Shown: positions 16,701 through 23,292, counted from the first letter of the stretch. The stretch: 27,602 nt of DNA from Chloroflexota bacterium (GCA_016865955.1 VGNW01000004.1:1-27602); one strand, 5' to 3'. Numbers and translations: made by a program. The notes: generated by a model not told the origin, from the letters alone.

Positions 16701-17258
16701 CTAGTTAAGGTCCATTACAGCGTCGATCCTGGCAGGCAGAGTTCTTTCAATTACCAGAACTGCGCCCGTCGGAGGCTTCACTGAGATGGTGAAGGTGTCA
16801 TACGGGCCCGGCGGGGTGGTTAGCCCGGTCAGGTCAACCGTAATCACAGCCTGTTCGTCCATCTCCAGGAGATTGTCATCATTGTTCATGCCGATGAACT
16901 CTATGCTCCAATCAATGTCTTCCTCATGCTGATTGGCATCGGTGTAGCTGATAATGGTGACATGGTCTCCGCTGGTCGGCGATAGGTCTATCTTCTGTCC
17001 CTTCAAAGCGTTGGTCAGGGTGAAGACTACCGCCGTTGCTTCCTCGGAGGTGGTGTTGCCGTCGGCGAACACACTCCCCTTGATTTCCATGGAAGCCCTT
17101 GCCTCTTGCAGTCCGGCGTGTATCGCTTCCTGCCCCTTCTGGGAAGAGAATATGCCTGCCGACAACACGGTGTAGGCAAACACAGAGGCTACGACCACGA
17201 ACGCAATCAGGATGATCGCTGTCTCGAGGCCGGTGATGCCTCTCTCATCCCGGCGCAG
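16701..17258 (-). CDS. arlB: Second archaellin (ArlB-like), leader interrupted by a stop codon
   Basis: Archaellum filament subunit homologue, tandem paralog of the gene at 17353-17961. The conserved region RRDERG^ITGLETAIILIAFVV, then VFAYTVLSAGIFSSQKGQEAI, gives a class III (prepilin-type) signal peptide with Gly at -1 and Gly at +3. A beta domain ending in ISVKPPTGAVLVIERTLPARID follows. The expected start is ATG at 17288-17286, which has a strong GGAGG upstream, but codon 6 is TAA (17273-17271). Translation of the intact signal peptide therefore needs readthrough, or initiation at a non-standard codon such as CTG 17258, the start used here. The only standard downstream start, GTG 17198, would delete the processing site and half of the hydrophobic helix. 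Confidence 0.7.
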   Translation of the reverse strand: MRRDERGITGLETAIILIAFVVVASVFAYTVLSAGIFSSQKGQEAIHAGLQEARASMEIKGSVFADGNTTSEEATAVVFTLTNALKGQKIDLSPTSGDHVTIISYTDANQHEEDIDWSIEFIGMNNDDNLLEMDEQAVITVDLTGLTTPPGPYDTFTISVKPPTGAVLVIERTLPARIDAVMDLN

Positions 17259-17264
17259 GCTCTT

Positions 17265-17276
17265 GTATAATTATAA
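17265..17276 (-). repeat. 6-bp tandem duplication introducing a stop codon in the archaellin leader
   Basis: On the coding strand the leader reads TTA TAA TTA TAC, two near-identical hexamers (TTATAA, TTATAC). Removing one hexamer restores an uninterrupted MLKRL-YKSL-RRDERG leader that matches MLKRLAKMMRRDERG of the first archaellin. Confidence 0.8.
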
Positions 17277-17352
17277 TCTTTTAAGCATCTTGCTTCCTCC
17301 TTCTCATTTCTTCTTATTGTGTTTATTTGTTTCCGCACCCGTTACGCTGACT

Positions 17353-17961
17353 TTAGTACAGTATCATGTAGTCATCAAGCGCAGCAGGTGTGGTTCTCTC
17401 GACAACAAGCGCGCTGCCGACGGGAGGCTTAACCTGTATTGTGAAGGTGTGATAGGCGTCCACAGTCTCCCCAACACCGGACAGGTCAACTGTTATCTCG
17501 AACAGCTCGCCAGCCTCCAGTAGATCGTCACCGTCATCAAGACCCATCGGGCTCGCGGTCCAAGCCAGGTCATCCTGTCTTACATCCTCGCTGGAGTAAG
17601 AGATAACAACAACGTTGGTGCTGCCATCATCGGCTATGCCATTGCTATCGCCATCGGTCGGTATCGTCAGGTCAATGGCTTCACCGTTCAGAGCGTTGGC
17701 CACGCAGAACACAAGGTAGTCAACCTGTGTGGCATTACCCTGAGCTACCACATTGCCCTTCATCTCCAACGTCGACCTCGCCTGCTCCAGTCCGGAATGG
17801 ATTGCCTCCTGGCCCTTTTGAGACGAGAAGATACCTGCCGACAACACGGTGTAGGCAAATACCGAGGCTACGACCACGAAGGCAATTAGAATTATCGCCG
17901 TCTCCAGGCCGGTGATGCCTCTCTCATCCCTGCGCATCATCTTTGCAAGTCTTTTCAACAT
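17353..17961 (-). CDS. arlB: Archaellin (archaellum filament subunit)
   Basis: Major filament subunit candidate, 202 residues. The ATG at 17961 has AGGAGG close upstream and is preferred over an earlier TTG that would prepend 23 hydrophilic residues. The leader MLKRLAKMMRRDERG ends at Gly15, followed by ITGLETAIILIAFVVVASVF, then AYTVLSAGIFSSQKGQEAIHSG. This is an archaellin-type class III signal peptide plus the N-terminal filament-core helix. The C-terminal half is beta-rich and acidic (DDGDDLLEAGELFEITVDLSG), ending in FTIQVKPPVGSALVVERTTPA. The first 45 residues are almost identical to the downstream paralog, which suggests tandem duplication. A cognate prepilin peptidase is not in this window. 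Confidence 0.9.
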   Translation of the reverse strand: MLKRLAKMMRRDERGITGLETAIILIAFVVVASVFAYTVLSAGIFSSQKGQEAIHSGLEQARSTLEMKGNVVAQGNATQVDYLVFCVANALNGEAIDLTIPTDGDSNGIADDGSTNVVVISYSSEDVRQDDLAWTASPMGLDDGDDLLEAGELFEITVDLSGVGETVDAYHTFTIQVKPPVGSALVVERTTPAALDDYMILY

Positions 17962-18007
17962 CCTTTCTTCCTCCTTACTCGATTTGGTGCCACTGTCTTT
18001 CTTTCTG

Positions 18008-18028
18008 GCCTGCTGTGGCTCCGCAGGC
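18008..18028 (-). promoter_or_regulatory. Hairpin in the leader between the HTH gene and the first archaellin
   Basis: GCCTGC (18008-18013) and GCAGGC (18023-18028) form a 6-bp stem with a 9-base loop, about 50 bp before the archaellin start. On the transcribed strand, TGGCT and AGCCA nearby could form a competing stem. It is a candidate regulatory or processing structure; function unknown. Confidence 0.35.
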
Positions 18029-18046
18029 AATCGTAAAAGCCATAGG

Positions 18047-18313
18047 TTAGGTTTTGAGCATCCCCATCACCTCCCTCTGGCCTTGACCCATTGGATTTGC
18101 TTCCTTCGCATCGTACAGGAAGGCCAAAACATCTTGTTTACGATATCTCCAGTCGCCGCGTTCTCCCACCTTGAAGGCTGTGAGTTTTCCGCTGCGACTC
18201 CATCGTCTCACTGAACTGACATGAACCCTGAGATACTCCGCAACTTCATCGCATGTCATGATTGCTTTACCATCCGACCCATACTTTTTAATTTTCCTGG
18301 TTGTCCTATTCAA
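18047..18313 (-). CDS. Small helix-turn-helix DNA-binding protein (excisionase/MerR-like)
   Basis: An 88-residue protein with a winged-helix HTH of the excisionase/HTH_17 type. The segment MTCDEVAEYLRVHVSSVRRWSRSGKL is followed by FKVGERGDWRYRKQDVLAFL, the standard order of recognition helix and wing. It starts at TTG 18313 with AGAGGAC upstream; an internal ATG at 18259 would keep the HTH and is the alternative. The gene is in the same direction as the archaellins and ends 86 bp before the first one, so it is probably the first gene of the operon or its regulator. It is unrelated by eye to the known archaeal archaellum regulators. No phage or integrase genes are nearby. Confidence 0.75.
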   Translation of the reverse strand: MNRTTRKIKKYGSDGKAIMTCDEVAEYLRVHVSSVRRWSRSGKLTAFKVGERGDWRYRKQDVLAFLYDAKEANPMGQGQREVMGMLKT

Positions 18314-18765
18314 ATCGCTGTCCTCTTCGTATCAATGCAACCCTGCGCAGCAATTTCTGTAATCTTTTGTTTCACCGCTATACTTTTCAGCACTAAATTT
18401 GCTTATTCGTACAAACGCGTAATTTTGCGAGCAATGCGAAACATCTGGTAGCAATCCTAACAACCGCGTACAATGGCAACAATCACCAGCCAGTACTAAG
18501 GGAAATAGGTAAATAGTCATGCCTGAAGATGGCATCAAGATTCGATAAAGAAAGCTCTCCGACCCGAAAGAGGCACGAGTGCAGTACTTTTTCCGTCAAG
18601 GAAGATAACATTCCGTATCCTGCCGGAAGATTACGGAGGACAATTCGCAGTCCGCAAAGCTCAAGCCGGGTGTAGTAGCACTTTTGTAGGAGAAAAATAC
18701 TACTAAAAGGTATCCCTGGTACTCTTGCTATCGGGTCGTTAAATGTTTTATCATTGATAATTAGT
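18314..18765. other. Divergent 450-bp intergenic region upstream of the archaellum operon
   Basis: No convincing gene on either strand. It should hold the archaellum/HTH promoter on the minus strand and the hydrolase promoter on the plus strand. The HTH-proximal 120 bp are AT-rich. A weak minus-strand candidate is TTGCTC, 17 bp, TACGAA. Around 18600-18690 several short stems are possible (TCCGTA with TACGGA; GGAC with GTCC; TAGTAG with CTACTA), which could mean a structured leader or small RNA, but no known riboswitch pattern was recognised. Confidence 0.4.
18725..18760 (+). promoter_or_regulatory. Candidate promoter with overlapping palindrome before the hydrolase gene
   Basis: TTGCTA (18725-18730), an 18-bp gap, then TATCAT (18749-18754). 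The -10 lies inside a perfect palindrome TTATCA-T-TGATAA (18748-18760), a possible operator. The ATG at 18766 has no ribosome site, consistent with a very short or leaderless transcript. Confidence 0.4.
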
Positions 18766-19521
18766 ATGAATAGCGTTATAGAGGAAAAGACAGGGTTGCC
18801 GAGCAACGGCACTATAGAAAGCCTGAAGCTTCGGATTGACGGCTACCAGGCACATTACCTGAAAGCCGGCAGCGGCTCGCCTGTGGTCTTATTGCATGGA
18901 GGAGCCAGCGATTCGGGAGACTGGACGGATACCATGTCCGCTCTTTCCCCATACTATTCTTTATATGCACCAGATATCATAGGCTACGGAAAAAGCGATA
19001 AGAATAAGAGCGGTTACTATCTTACTGAGTTCGTTGACTTCACCCTGGATTTCATAAAAACGCTGGGGCTGAGTTCCATCGCCCTGGTAGGACATTCTCT
19101 GGGCGGGAGGATATGCCTGGATATAGCCCTCCATCACCCTTATACAGTACGCCGGCTCGTCCTTGTCGACACGGTCGGATTCGGCAAACTGGCCTGGTGG
19201 GGCACTTTCCTCGGCGCAGCTGCCTGGGGATTTCGTGAATTCATGGGGCGCCCGCAGCCCTATCCCAAATTCCTCAAGGAAGACACGGAGGACAAAGACT
19301 GGCAGTGCCTGGACAAACTCACCGAATTAAAGGTACCCACGCTGCTTATCTGGAACCGGCGCGACCCCTACTTCTCCGTGAATCACGCCTTCAGAGCTCA
19401 GAAATTAATTCCCGAGGTCAGTCTGGAGATATTCCCCGGCTACGGCCACGCACCCCACATGAAAAACAGGGAACAGTTCAACAACCTTCTGCTGGACTTC
19501 CTCAACCACGAACAGGGATAA
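18766..19521 (+). CDS. Alpha/beta-fold hydrolase
   Basis: A 251-residue single-domain alpha/beta hydrolase. HGG (44-46) forms the oxyanion hole. GHSLGG places the nucleophile at Ser111. NRRDPYF gives the acid Asp200, and GYGHAPH gives His228, so the catalytic triad is complete. Lid residues around 140-170 are aromatic (AWWGTFLGAAAWGF), suggesting a hydrophobic substrate. It could be an esterase, a C-C bond hydrolase or a haloalkane dehalogenase-like enzyme, but the substrate cannot be read from sequence. ATG 18766 is chosen over an upstream TTG at 18754 because the latter sits in the candidate -10. It is divergent from the archaellum operon. Confidence 0.85.
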   Translation: MNSVIEEKTGLPSNGTIESLKLRIDGYQAHYLKAGSGSPVVLLHGGASDSGDWTDTMSALSPYYSLYAPDIIGYGKSDKNKSGYYLTEFVDFTLDFIKTLGLSSIALVGHSLGGRICLDIALHHPYTVRRLVLVDTVGFGKLAWWGTFLGAAAWGFREFMGRPQPYPKFLKEDTEDKDWQCLDKLTELKVPTLLIWNRRDPYFSVNHAFRAQKLIPEVSLEIFPGYGHAPHMKNREQFNNLLLDFLNHEQG

Positions 19522-19564
19522 ATCCCCCTCAAACGGAACGCTTGATAGCTTCCATATGCTACAT

Positions 19565-20011
19565 CTAATTCGTCGCGGCTACAACGTAGCGGATGAACAG
19601 TCCGATTCCCGCAGCGAATCCGCTGAAGCCTACTATTGACGCGCAAACGTAAGCCCGGAATCCCTTCGGGCTGGCTCCCGTGAACTTTCTGTGCAAGAAA
19701 CCCTGCCACATAAAGAAGGCAGTCGCCAACACGACAAGGGGAAAAAGAAACACGGGCGACCATAAGAAGAGTAGGCCAATGTAACCCTGAGAGCTATATC
19801 CTTTGGAGGAGGTAATTATGGGACGCGACGCCCAGACCAAAACAGGCACAAGCCACCATATTATGAGCATCACAATAGCTACCTTCCCGAAATTGATCCG
19901 GGAGATGCGGTCAAATCTAGTCTGGCACGCGTGACACTTGTAGGTGGTCTTCCGGTCAAGGGAGTCAGGCAATTGGTTCTCCGCCCTGCACTCAGGGCAA
20001 ATGACTTTCAC
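19565..20011 (-). CDS. Zinc-ribbon membrane protein, paralog A
   Basis: A 148-residue protein of unknown function. The GTG at 20011 is chosen because GGAGG lies 8 bp upstream. A longer reading from 20047 would run through the -10 element that is conserved in the paralog. An N-terminal zinc ribbon has Cys5-x2-Cys8 and Cys26-x2-Cys29 (KVICPECRAENQLPDS, then TYKCHACQTRF), as in MJ0042-type ribbons. Three hydrophobic segments follow: VAIVMLIIWWLVPVLVW, LFLWSPVFLFPLVVLATAFF and VCASIVGFSGFAAGIGLFI. SRINFGKVAIVMLIIWWLVP is identical in paralog B. The C-terminus ends YVVAATN because of a one-base difference from paralog B. Confidence 0.75.
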   Translation of the reverse strand: MKVICPECRAENQLPDSLDRKTTYKCHACQTRFDRISRINFGKVAIVMLIIWWLVPVLVWASRPIITSSKGYSSQGYIGLLFLWSPVFLFPLVVLATAFFMWQGFLHRKFTGASPKGFRAYVCASIVGFSGFAAGIGLFIRYVVAATN

Positions 20012-20034
20012 AGGCAAATCCTCCAATCTGCCAT

Positions 20035-20063
20035 ATCGTATCGCCACACATCAGTTACGTCAA
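20035..20063 (-). promoter_or_regulatory. Promoter of zinc-ribbon paralog A
   Basis: On the minus strand TTGACG (20063-20058), 17 bp, TACGAT (20040-20035). The same hexamers and spacing precede paralog B (20689-20661), so both were duplicated and kept. Confidence 0.65.
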
Positions 20064-20077
20064 GGAATACATATAGA

Positions 20078-20125
20078 GCAGGGGCTCTGTCCCCTGCCTT
20101 GATTAGCGGGTGGCAGAGCACCCGC
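20078..20125. repeat. Two adjacent short palindromes between the duplicated units
   Basis: GCAGGGG-CTCTGT-CCCCTGC (20078-20097) and GCGGGTG-GCAGAG-CACCCGC (20106-20125), each a 7-bp perfect stem with a 6-base loop. They lie exactly in the spacer between unit A and unit B. They resemble REP-type elements rather than a terminator, as no T-run follows. Confidence 0.65.
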
Positions 20126-20208
20126 CTATGAAAATGATGGGAATCGCTGATTTTGGGCCTCTTCGGAACGCTTGAAAGCTCCCATATGCCACATCTAATT
20201 CGTCGCGG

Positions 20209-20637
20209 CTACAACGAGCGGACGAATAACGCGATTCCCGCAGCGAACCCGCTGAACCCGAGCACAGACGCCAATATGAAAGCCCGGAATCCCTTTGGGC
20301 TGGCTCCGGTGAACTTTTTGTGCGGGAAGCCTTCCCACAGGAAGAAGGCTGTCACCAACAAAAGGAGAGGCAGTAAATACAAGGGCGACCATAAAAATAG
20401 TCCGCCAATCCATTCCAGGAAGCTAATTTCGGCAGAGTGAATTATGGGACGCGAGGCCCAGACTAACACAGGCACAAGCCACCATATTATGAGCATCACA
20501 ATAGCTACCTTCCCGAAATTGATCCTGGAGATGCGGCCGAACTCGGTCTGGCACGCATTACACTTATAGGTAGTATTTCGGTTGAGGGAGTCGGGAAGGC
20601 GGTTCTCCGCCCTGCACTTAGGACAAATAACATTCAC
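20209..20637 (-). CDS. Zinc-ribbon membrane protein, paralog B
   Basis: A 142-residue paralog of the neighbouring gene, with the same layout. The GTG start at 20637 lies after GGAGG. The zinc ribbon has Cys5-x2-Cys8 and Cys26-x2-Cys29 (NVICPKCRAENRLPDS, TYKCNACQTEF), followed by three hydrophobic segments. Conserved landmarks are ISRINFGKVAIVMLIIWWL, FTGASPKGFRA and GFSGFAAGI, while the segment after PII (HSAEISFLEWIGG) differs. The protein ends VRSL; one extra base in copy A moves its last codons into another frame. A ribbon joined to membrane spans could sense metal or nucleic acid at the membrane, but this is not known. Confidence 0.75.
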   Translation of the reverse strand: MNVICPKCRAENRLPDSLNRNTTYKCNACQTEFGRISRINFGKVAIVMLIIWWLVPVLVWASRPIIHSAEISFLEWIGGLFLWSPLYLLPLLLLVTAFFLWEGFPHKKFTGASPKGFRAFILASVLGFSGFAAGIALFVRSL

Positions 20638-20660
20638 AGATAAATCCTCCAATTGGCTAT

Positions 20661-20689
20661 ATCGTATCATCATACAGGAGTAACGTCAA
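20661..20689 (-). promoter_or_regulatory. Promoter of zinc-ribbon paralog B
   Basis: On the minus strand TTGACG (20689-20684), 17 bp, TACGAT (20666-20661), then GGAGG and the GTG at 20637. Because the -10 overlaps the upstream in-frame ATGs, transcription would start after them, supporting the GTG. Confidence 0.65.
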
Positions 20690-20749
20690 GGGAATACACA
20701 GGGGGATGAGACCACAGGATTTCCACCACGCCTCGATAAAGCCAGTCAG

Positions 20750-20778
20750 TTGACAATTAACGCTCCGACATCTAATAT
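20750..20778 (+). promoter_or_regulatory. Promoter of the radical SAM gene
   Basis: Consensus TTGACA (20750-20755), 17 bp, TAATAT (20773-20778), about 50 bp before the ATG at 20830. No clear Shine-Dalgarno follows. Confidence 0.55.
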
Positions 20779-20829
20779 TGGATTTCAGCGAAAAGAATAA
20801 ATGTGCCGGTTGGCTAAGATACCCTAAGT

Positions 20830-22359
20830 ATGAAAACCCTGCTGATAAACCCGCCGTACCCCTTCTCGGAAATACCCATCATGCCGATGGGTCTTGCCTA
20901 TATAGCCGCAGTACTGGAACAAAAGGGTCATGATGTAGAAGTCCTCGACCTCCTCGTGTCCAGGTATTCTAAGGAAAAGATAAAGCATAAGCTTGAGCAG
21001 TATAAGCCGGATATCGTCGGCTTGACATCGGTTACCATGAACTATCCCATCGCCTCGGACATCATCAAATACTGCAAATCTATAGATAAGGACCTCATCA
21101 CGGTTATCGGCGGCCCCCATGTCACTTTCGACACCGTTGATACCCTCACCAAGGCTCCCTGGATAGACATCATAGTGAGGGGTGAAGGCGAGCAGACCAT
21201 TCTGGACATTGTGAACGGCAAGAAGCCAGGCGAAATAGACGGCATCGCGTATAGAGATAAGAATGATGGCATAAAAATTACCAAGGAACGCAGCCTGATT
21301 CAGGACCTTGATGAACTGCCGTTCCCTGCCAAACACCTTTTCCCGATATCGCGATACCATGCCCTGGATGTGCATGCCAGCATAATTACCGGCAGGGGAT
21401 GTCCCTTCAACTGCGTCTTCTGCGTCGGCTCCAAGATGGGCGGTAGAAGGGTGAGATTCCGCAGCCCCAGGCTGGTCATAGACGAAGTGGAACAGGCTCT
21501 GTCATCGGGCTTCAAGGAGATAAACTTCGAGGACGATTCGCTTACAGTCAACCACAAACATCTCTACGCAATCTGCGATGAGATAACGGCAAGGGGTCTG
21601 AAATTCAACTGGAGCGCCTTCTCCCGGGCGGACACCGTGAATCCCGAGATGCTGCGCAGAATGAAACAGACCGGATGCACCTGGCTGCTCTACGGCGTGG
21701 AAAGCGGCAATCAGCATATCCTGGACCTGGTCAAGAAGAAAATCACTCTGGATAAGGTCAGGGAAGGCGTCAAAATGGCAAGGGAGGCCGGCATAAGCGT
21801 GCAGGCATCCTTTATCATGGGACTGCCCGGCGAGACTAAAGAGACCATGAAACAGAGCCTGGAGTTCGGTAAATCGCTGGGGACCTCCTACGGTTTCCAT
21901 GTGCTCACGCCCTTCCCGGGCACCGAGGTGCGCGAGAAATCTGAAGAATATGGCATCGAGATACTGACCAATGATTGGCTGAAATACGACTGCAACAGGC
22001 CGATCACGCGCACCAGAGAAGCCAGCGTGGAGGATGTCACCGCTCACCTGCAGATATACTTCCATGAGCTCAAGCAATATATGGCAGCGCTGTCGAAGGA
22101 AAGCGATGCCGGAGACGGCGAGTTTGCCCGCACCAAACGTCGCCGCCAGCTCGCAGCGGCTCTGCTTAAAGAGGACGTAATCGAAAGCGTAGGCCCTGTG
22201 AAATCGGAGACAAAACCTGTCGAAGGTCTCACCGCAAAACTGGCGGAGCTGGTGCCCTACTCACAGAATCAAATCAAAGAAGGCATCACCGATTGGGTGG
22301 AACGGGGGCTTCTGAAATACGACAAAAGAGACGGCCATCTGTTCTGGCGCTGGAGTTAG
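20830..22359 (+). CDS. B12-binding-domain radical SAM protein
   Basis: A 509-residue radical S-adenosylmethionine enzyme with an N-terminal cobalamin-binding-like domain (about 1-135: LLINPPYPFSE, MGLAYIAAVLEQKGHDVEVLD, TVIGGPHVTF, RGEGEQT). The iron-sulfur motif is Cys191-x3-Cys195-x2-Cys198 in TGRGCPFNCVFC. INFEDDSLT, YGVESGNQHIL and SFIMGLPGET are radical SAM barrel motifs. The last ~60 residues (from about 450) look like a small helical or winged domain ending in RDGHLFWRWS. The cobalamin-binding DxHxxG motif is not obvious, so base-off B12 binding is uncertain. Such proteins methylate or rearrange unactivated carbons; the substrate is unknown. It is convergent with the heliorhodopsin gene. 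Confidence 0.88.
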   Translation: MKTLLINPPYPFSEIPIMPMGLAYIAAVLEQKGHDVEVLDLLVSRYSKEKIKHKLEQYKPDIVGLTSVTMNYPIASDIIKYCKSIDKDLITVIGGPHVTFDTVDTLTKAPWIDIIVRGEGEQTILDIVNGKKPGEIDGIAYRDKNDGIKITKERSLIQDLDELPFPAKHLFPISRYHALDVHASIITGRGCPFNCVFCVGSKMGGRRVRFRSPRLVIDEVEQALSSGFKEINFEDDSLTVNHKHLYAICDEITARGLKFNWSAFSRADTVNPEMLRRMKQTGCTWLLYGVESGNQHILDLVKKKITLDKVREGVKMAREAGISVQASFIMGLPGETKETMKQSLEFGKSLGTSYGFHVLTPFPGTEVREKSEEYGIEILTNDWLKYDCNRPITRTREASVEDVTAHLQIYFHELKQYMAALSKESDAGDGEFARTKRRRQLAAALLKEDVIESVGPVKSETKPVEGLTAKLAELVPYSQNQIKEGITDWVERGLLKYDKRDGHLFWRWS

Positions 22360-22395
22360 TCCCGGGTTCCTCAGCTAATAGAATAAGAAATGGAT

Positions 22396-22422
22396 GCAGG
22401 GGCGAGGTAACCTCGCCCCTGC
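22396..22422. terminator. Perfect 12-bp palindrome between convergent genes
   Basis: GCAGGGGCGAGG (22396-22407), TAA, CCTCGCCCCTGC (22411-22422), placed between the convergent radical SAM and heliorhodopsin stop codons, with TCTTTAATT after it on the plus strand. It could end transcription from both sides. Its GGGGC...GCCCC core is also found in other intergenic palindromes here, so it may equally be a REP-type repeat used as a terminator. Confidence 0.6.
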
Positions 22423-22429
22423 TCTTTAA

Positions 22430-23203
22430 TTACTGCAGAAATTGCGGCGCGTTCAGCGTACCCGCAAATACCTGCCACGCCAGCAGCGATTTAGCGGTCA
22501 GGCTAAGCACCATATACCCGTACTCTCCAAAGACATACGATTTCCACCAGCCTTTGCGGGCATATTGCAGCCACATGTTCAGAGGGAACAGCGCATAGAG
22601 GAATATCAGAGACCCGATGATTGCATACACGAACGTGGGCGGTCCGGGTGTGGCGCTGGCGAAATAGAGCACTATTCCTATCCAGGGGATGACTCCCACC
22701 ACGCTGCCGAAAATAAATGAAGTCCAGTCGGTTTTAGCAGTGGTCTGATTATGCAGTTCCATCATCAGACCGAACAGGTTCATCGCTCCGGTAAGGCCGA
22801 ATATGGCTATCAGGCTCACCATCTCCGTCATGCCGCACAGCGAAGCTATCACCACAATCATCACCGAGGCGCTGAACGAATACTCATACCAGCGCACATA
22901 GTTAATGCGCCTGCCCAGATTCCTAATATACCAGGGGAACACTCCGGGAAGCGATACCAGCATGTGGCAGAACGCCGATATGAATAGAAAGGTTGCCAGC
23001 AAGAATCGCGGCTCGTAGCTGTATTCGGCACCCCCGCCTATGTACGTCGTAGTAACCGGTGCCATGAAGCCCGAGCCCAAAAGTAAGATGACGATACCCT
23101 GCGCGAAATGGAGAATACTGAGGAAGACATTGGTACGCCGCAACCTCCGCTCCTGCGTCGGGGTTACCGCCTGGGTGCTAGCTGCTGCACTGTTACTTGC
23201 CAT
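22430..23203 (-). CDS. Heliorhodopsin (retinal-binding photoreceptor)
   Basis: A 257-residue, seven-helix membrane protein matching heliorhodopsins, microbial rhodopsins with inverted topology (N-terminus inside). The ATG at 23203 follows GGGAGGAGG. The retinal Schiff-base lysine is Lys238 in SLTAKSLLAWQVFAGTL in the last helix. The counterion Glu107 lies in RWYEYSFSAS. His32 (SILHFAQG) and His80 (FCHMLVSLPG) are the conserved histidines, and FGEYGYMVLSL and NMWLQY also fit. These proteins are not ion pumps in the examples studied; roles as light sensors or membrane-protein regulators are proposed. No transducer or carotenoid gene is in this window, so the retinal source is unknown. Confidence 0.9.
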   Translation of the reverse strand: MASNSAAASTQAVTPTQERRLRRTNVFLSILHFAQGIVILLLGSGFMAPVTTTYIGGGAEYSYEPRFLLATFLFISAFCHMLVSLPGVFPWYIRNLGRRINYVRWYEYSFSASVMIVVIASLCGMTEMVSLIAIFGLTGAMNLFGLMMELHNQTTAKTDWTSFIFGSVVGVIPWIGIVLYFASATPGPPTFVYAIIGSLIFLYALFPLNMWLQYARKGWWKSYVFGEYGYMVLSLTAKSLLAWQVFAGTLNAPQFLQ

Positions 23204-23250
23204 CTTCAACCTCCTCCCGCAAATAATAAGAAAAACCAAAGTGCGACTTT

Positions 23251-23277
23251 TTTATACGATTTGCATGGATTTGTCAA
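23251..23277 (-). promoter_or_regulatory. Candidate heliorhodopsin promoter
   Basis: On the minus strand TTGACA (23277-23272) and TATAAA (23256-23251) with a short 15-bp spacer, about 50 bp upstream of the start codon. The consensus hexamers suggest independent expression. Confidence 0.5.
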
Positions 23278-23292
23278 GCTTATCATGCCACT

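Larger units (their letters stand above)
19534..20070 (-). repeat. Tandem duplication, unit A (gene plus promoter)
   Basis: This block, containing a zinc-ribbon membrane protein gene, its promoter and about 30 bp downstream, is paralogous at the DNA level to 20164-20697. Both blocks begin CGGAACGCTTG on the plus strand and end just beyond the CGTCAAGG of the promoter. Confidence 0.8.
20164..20697 (-). repeat. Tandem duplication, unit B (gene plus promoter)
   Basis: Second copy of the block at 19534-20070. The coding region, the promoter and the downstream stretch CATATGC-ACATCTAATTCGTCGC are all conserved; several point changes and at least one single-base indel separate the copies. Confidence 0.8.

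Noticed and set aside
16701..17198. Second archaellin beginning at GTG 17198
   Set aside because: This start would remove the processing site and much of the core helix that are plainly encoded upstream in frame (RRDERG-ITGLETA).
18047..18313. The excisionase-like gene as a marker of a prophage or integrative element
   Set aside because: No integrase, att repeat or phage gene is nearby, and small HTH proteins of this type are common stand-alone regulators.
18483..18812. Minus-strand 109-codon reading frame in the intergenic region
   Set aside because: No ribosome site or recognisable motif, and it overlaps the hydrolase start and its promoter.
20078..20125. A CRISPR-like array from the paired short palindromes
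   Set aside because: Only two different stems, with no repeated direct units or regular spacers and no cas genes.
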